From the NCBI GenBank assembly GCA_947258905.1, contig CAMYKF010000037.1, positions 1 to 7,034 of the forward strand: a DNA stretch of 7,034 nucleotides, read 5' to 3'. Source of the stretch: an uncultured Pirellulaceae bacterium (GTDB taxonomy: Bacteria > Planctomycetota > Planctomycetia > Pirellulales > Pirellulaceae). The position numbers and the translations under genes are program-made. The notes beneath the pieces are model-generated. The model saw only the letters and a program-made list of their open reading frames with translations, was not told the origin of the DNA and did no database searches. Of the stretch, positions 6,143 through 7,034 are shown in pieces (position 1 is the first letter of the stretch; each line of letters opens with the position of its first letter).

Positions 6143-6883
6143 ATGAACTGGTGGTTTGTGAATATACTTTGCCTCGCGAGCTTGCTGCTGGTGATGGCCG
6201 GTCCTGCGCCGGGCTTTGCACAATCGCCCCGCGAATTGCCGGACGTGATTAACCAGGTTCAACCACGCATGGTCAAGATCTTTGGCGCCGGCGGCTTGCG
6301 GCGACTGGAGTCATGGCAGAGCGGTTTCTTCGTCTCCGCCGATGGCCTGCTGGTTACGGTCTGGAGTTATGTGTTGGATAGCGATGAAACCACCGTGGTG
6401 CTGGACGATGGCCAGCGGTTGACGGCGCAACTGGTCGGCTATCATCCCCAATACGAACTGGCCCTGTTACGCGTCGATTTGCAGGACCAGCCCCATTTTG
6501 ATTTGCACGCCGCTGTGAACTACGCCGCCGGATCACGCGTGCTGGCCTTCAGTAACCTGTACGGGGTCGCGACCGGTAATGAAAAATGCAGTGTGCAATC
6601 GGGAATCGTCTCCGGTGTCATTCCGCTGGACGCACGACGAGGCGCCCGCCCTACGAATTATTCCGGCCCCGCACTTATCCTCGATGCGATTACCAGTAAT
6701 CCCGGTGCGGCCGGCGGCGCAGTGACCGATCGGTCTGGCCGCTTGCTCGGACTGATTGGCCGTGAAGCGCGCAGCGCTTCCAGCAATCTGTGGCTGAACT
6801 ACGCGATTCCTGCCGAGCAGGTGCTGGTCGCCATGGAACTGATCCTGGCGGGCCAGACGTCCGCTGATGGTTCGGGTGAATGA
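6143..6883 (+). CDS. Exported trypsin-fold pseudoprotease (S1C-like, triad lost)
   Basis: Predicted 246-residue exported protein starting at ATG 6143, where an AGGA site and a signal peptide (MNWWFVNILCLASLLLVMAG..., cleavage near FAQ 25-27) agree. It aligns by eye with the upstream protease: SGFFVSADGLLVT (60-72) to the strand before the catalytic His, YHPQYELALLRVD (100-112) to the Asp region, QSGIVSGV (152-159), NPGAAGGAV (186-194) to NPGNSGGPL, and LNYAIPAEQV (218-227) to the end of the domain. All three triad positions differ: Ser75 for His, Glu105 for Asp, Ala190 for Ser. No PDZ domain follows and the chain stops where the protease domain ends. The frame is intact and the fold landmarks are kept, so it looks like a selected non-catalytic protein and not a decaying gene. 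Binding, chaperone or regulatory roles are inference. The next reading frame begins inside its 3' end. Confidence 0.85.
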   Translation: MNWWFVNILCLASLLLVMAGPAPGFAQSPRELPDVINQVQPRMVKIFGAGGLRRLESWQSGFFVSADGLLVTVWSYVLDSDETTVVLDDGQRLTAQLVGYHPQYELALLRVDLQDQPHFDLHAAVNYAAGSRVLAFSNLYGVATGNEKCSVQSGIVSGVIPLDARRGARPTNYSGPALILDAITSNPGAAGGAVTDRSGRLLGLIGREARSASSNLWLNYAIPAEQVLVAMELILAGQTSADGSGE

Positions 6884-7034
6884 AAAACTCAAAATCGTTG
6901 CCGAAGAGGGAGAGACGCAGGACGCATTTCTCGAACGCTGTTTTGTTGCCGCTGACCGTGCGGACGATAAGACCCAGGACCGGGTTCGCAAGCGGTTCGA
7001 GGGGCGGATGAAATCGCTCAAGAAGCGGCTCGCC
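6867..7034 (+). CDS. Start of a charged helical protein, cut by the window end
   Basis: An open frame of 56 codons with no stop before the window end. Start ATG 6867 or GTG 6876; the frame is closed by TGA at 6840-6842, so it cannot extend far upstream. It overlaps the pseudoprotease gene by 17 bp. No Shine-Dalgarno site is evident. The product is rich in Lys, Arg, Glu and Asp and predicted helical: VNEKLKIVAEEGETQDAFL (from residue 4), then RVRKRFEGRMKSLKKRLA at the cut. It has no signal peptide, unlike the five preceding genes, so it should be cytoplasmic. The wording resembles the helical C-terminal segment I recall from HerA/DUF87-type ATP-binding proteins (FLERC ... KLREKYE...L..RL). That would be unusual directly after a start codon, so this assignment is weak; a stand-alone or truncated form is possible. 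Confidence 0.55.
   Translation, partial: MVRVNEKLKIVAEEGETQDAFLERCFVAADRADDKTQDRVRKRFEGRMKSLKKRLA

Overview
The window most resembles chromosomal DNA of a planctomycete, probably a Pirellulales-type lineage. This is inferred from gene style and not from a marker gene. The signs are moderately high GC, several large exported proteins in a row, a secreted protein ending in an NPCBM-like domain, Gln-rich coiled-coil proteins with short C-terminal signature motifs, weak Shine-Dalgarno sites, and hairpin-rich GGGAGAGGGTG-type repeats in the spacers.

Layout, all on the + strand. Positions 1-149 are a non-coding stretch with three small perfect hairpins. Positions 150-5867 hold four tightly packed genes: an exported Gln-rich coiled-coil protein (150-1757), an exported helical, possibly TPR-like protein (1776-2825), an exported beta-repeat plus NPCBM-like protein (2875-4125), and an exported trypsin-like (S1C/HtrA-type) protease with a PDZ domain and an extra C-terminal domain (4122-5867). 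The spacings are 18 bp, 49 bp and a 4-bp ATGA overlap, so they probably form one operon. A 275-bp spacer (5868-6142) follows, holding three to four foldback elements. Next comes a second trypsin-fold protein (6143-6883) in which all three catalytic triad positions are replaced, so it is a predicted pseudoprotease. The last gene (6867-end) overlaps it by 17 bp, is charged and helical, and runs off the window.

How the genes may work together (inference): the first five products all carry N-terminal signal peptides or signal anchors, so the locus looks like an envelope or periplasmic module. It has helical scaffold-like proteins, a possible carbohydrate- or surface-binding protein whose translation is coupled to that of an active HtrA-like protease, and a catalytically dead sister of that protease. 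The helical proteins resemble, from memory, proteins that accompany planctomycete MoxR/DUF58/BatA-type clusters, but no such partner genes lie in this window. The active protease plus dead protease pair, the unassigned C-terminal domain of the active protease, and the repeat-built spacers are the points most worth following up. No tRNA, rRNA, CRISPR array or transposase was seen.
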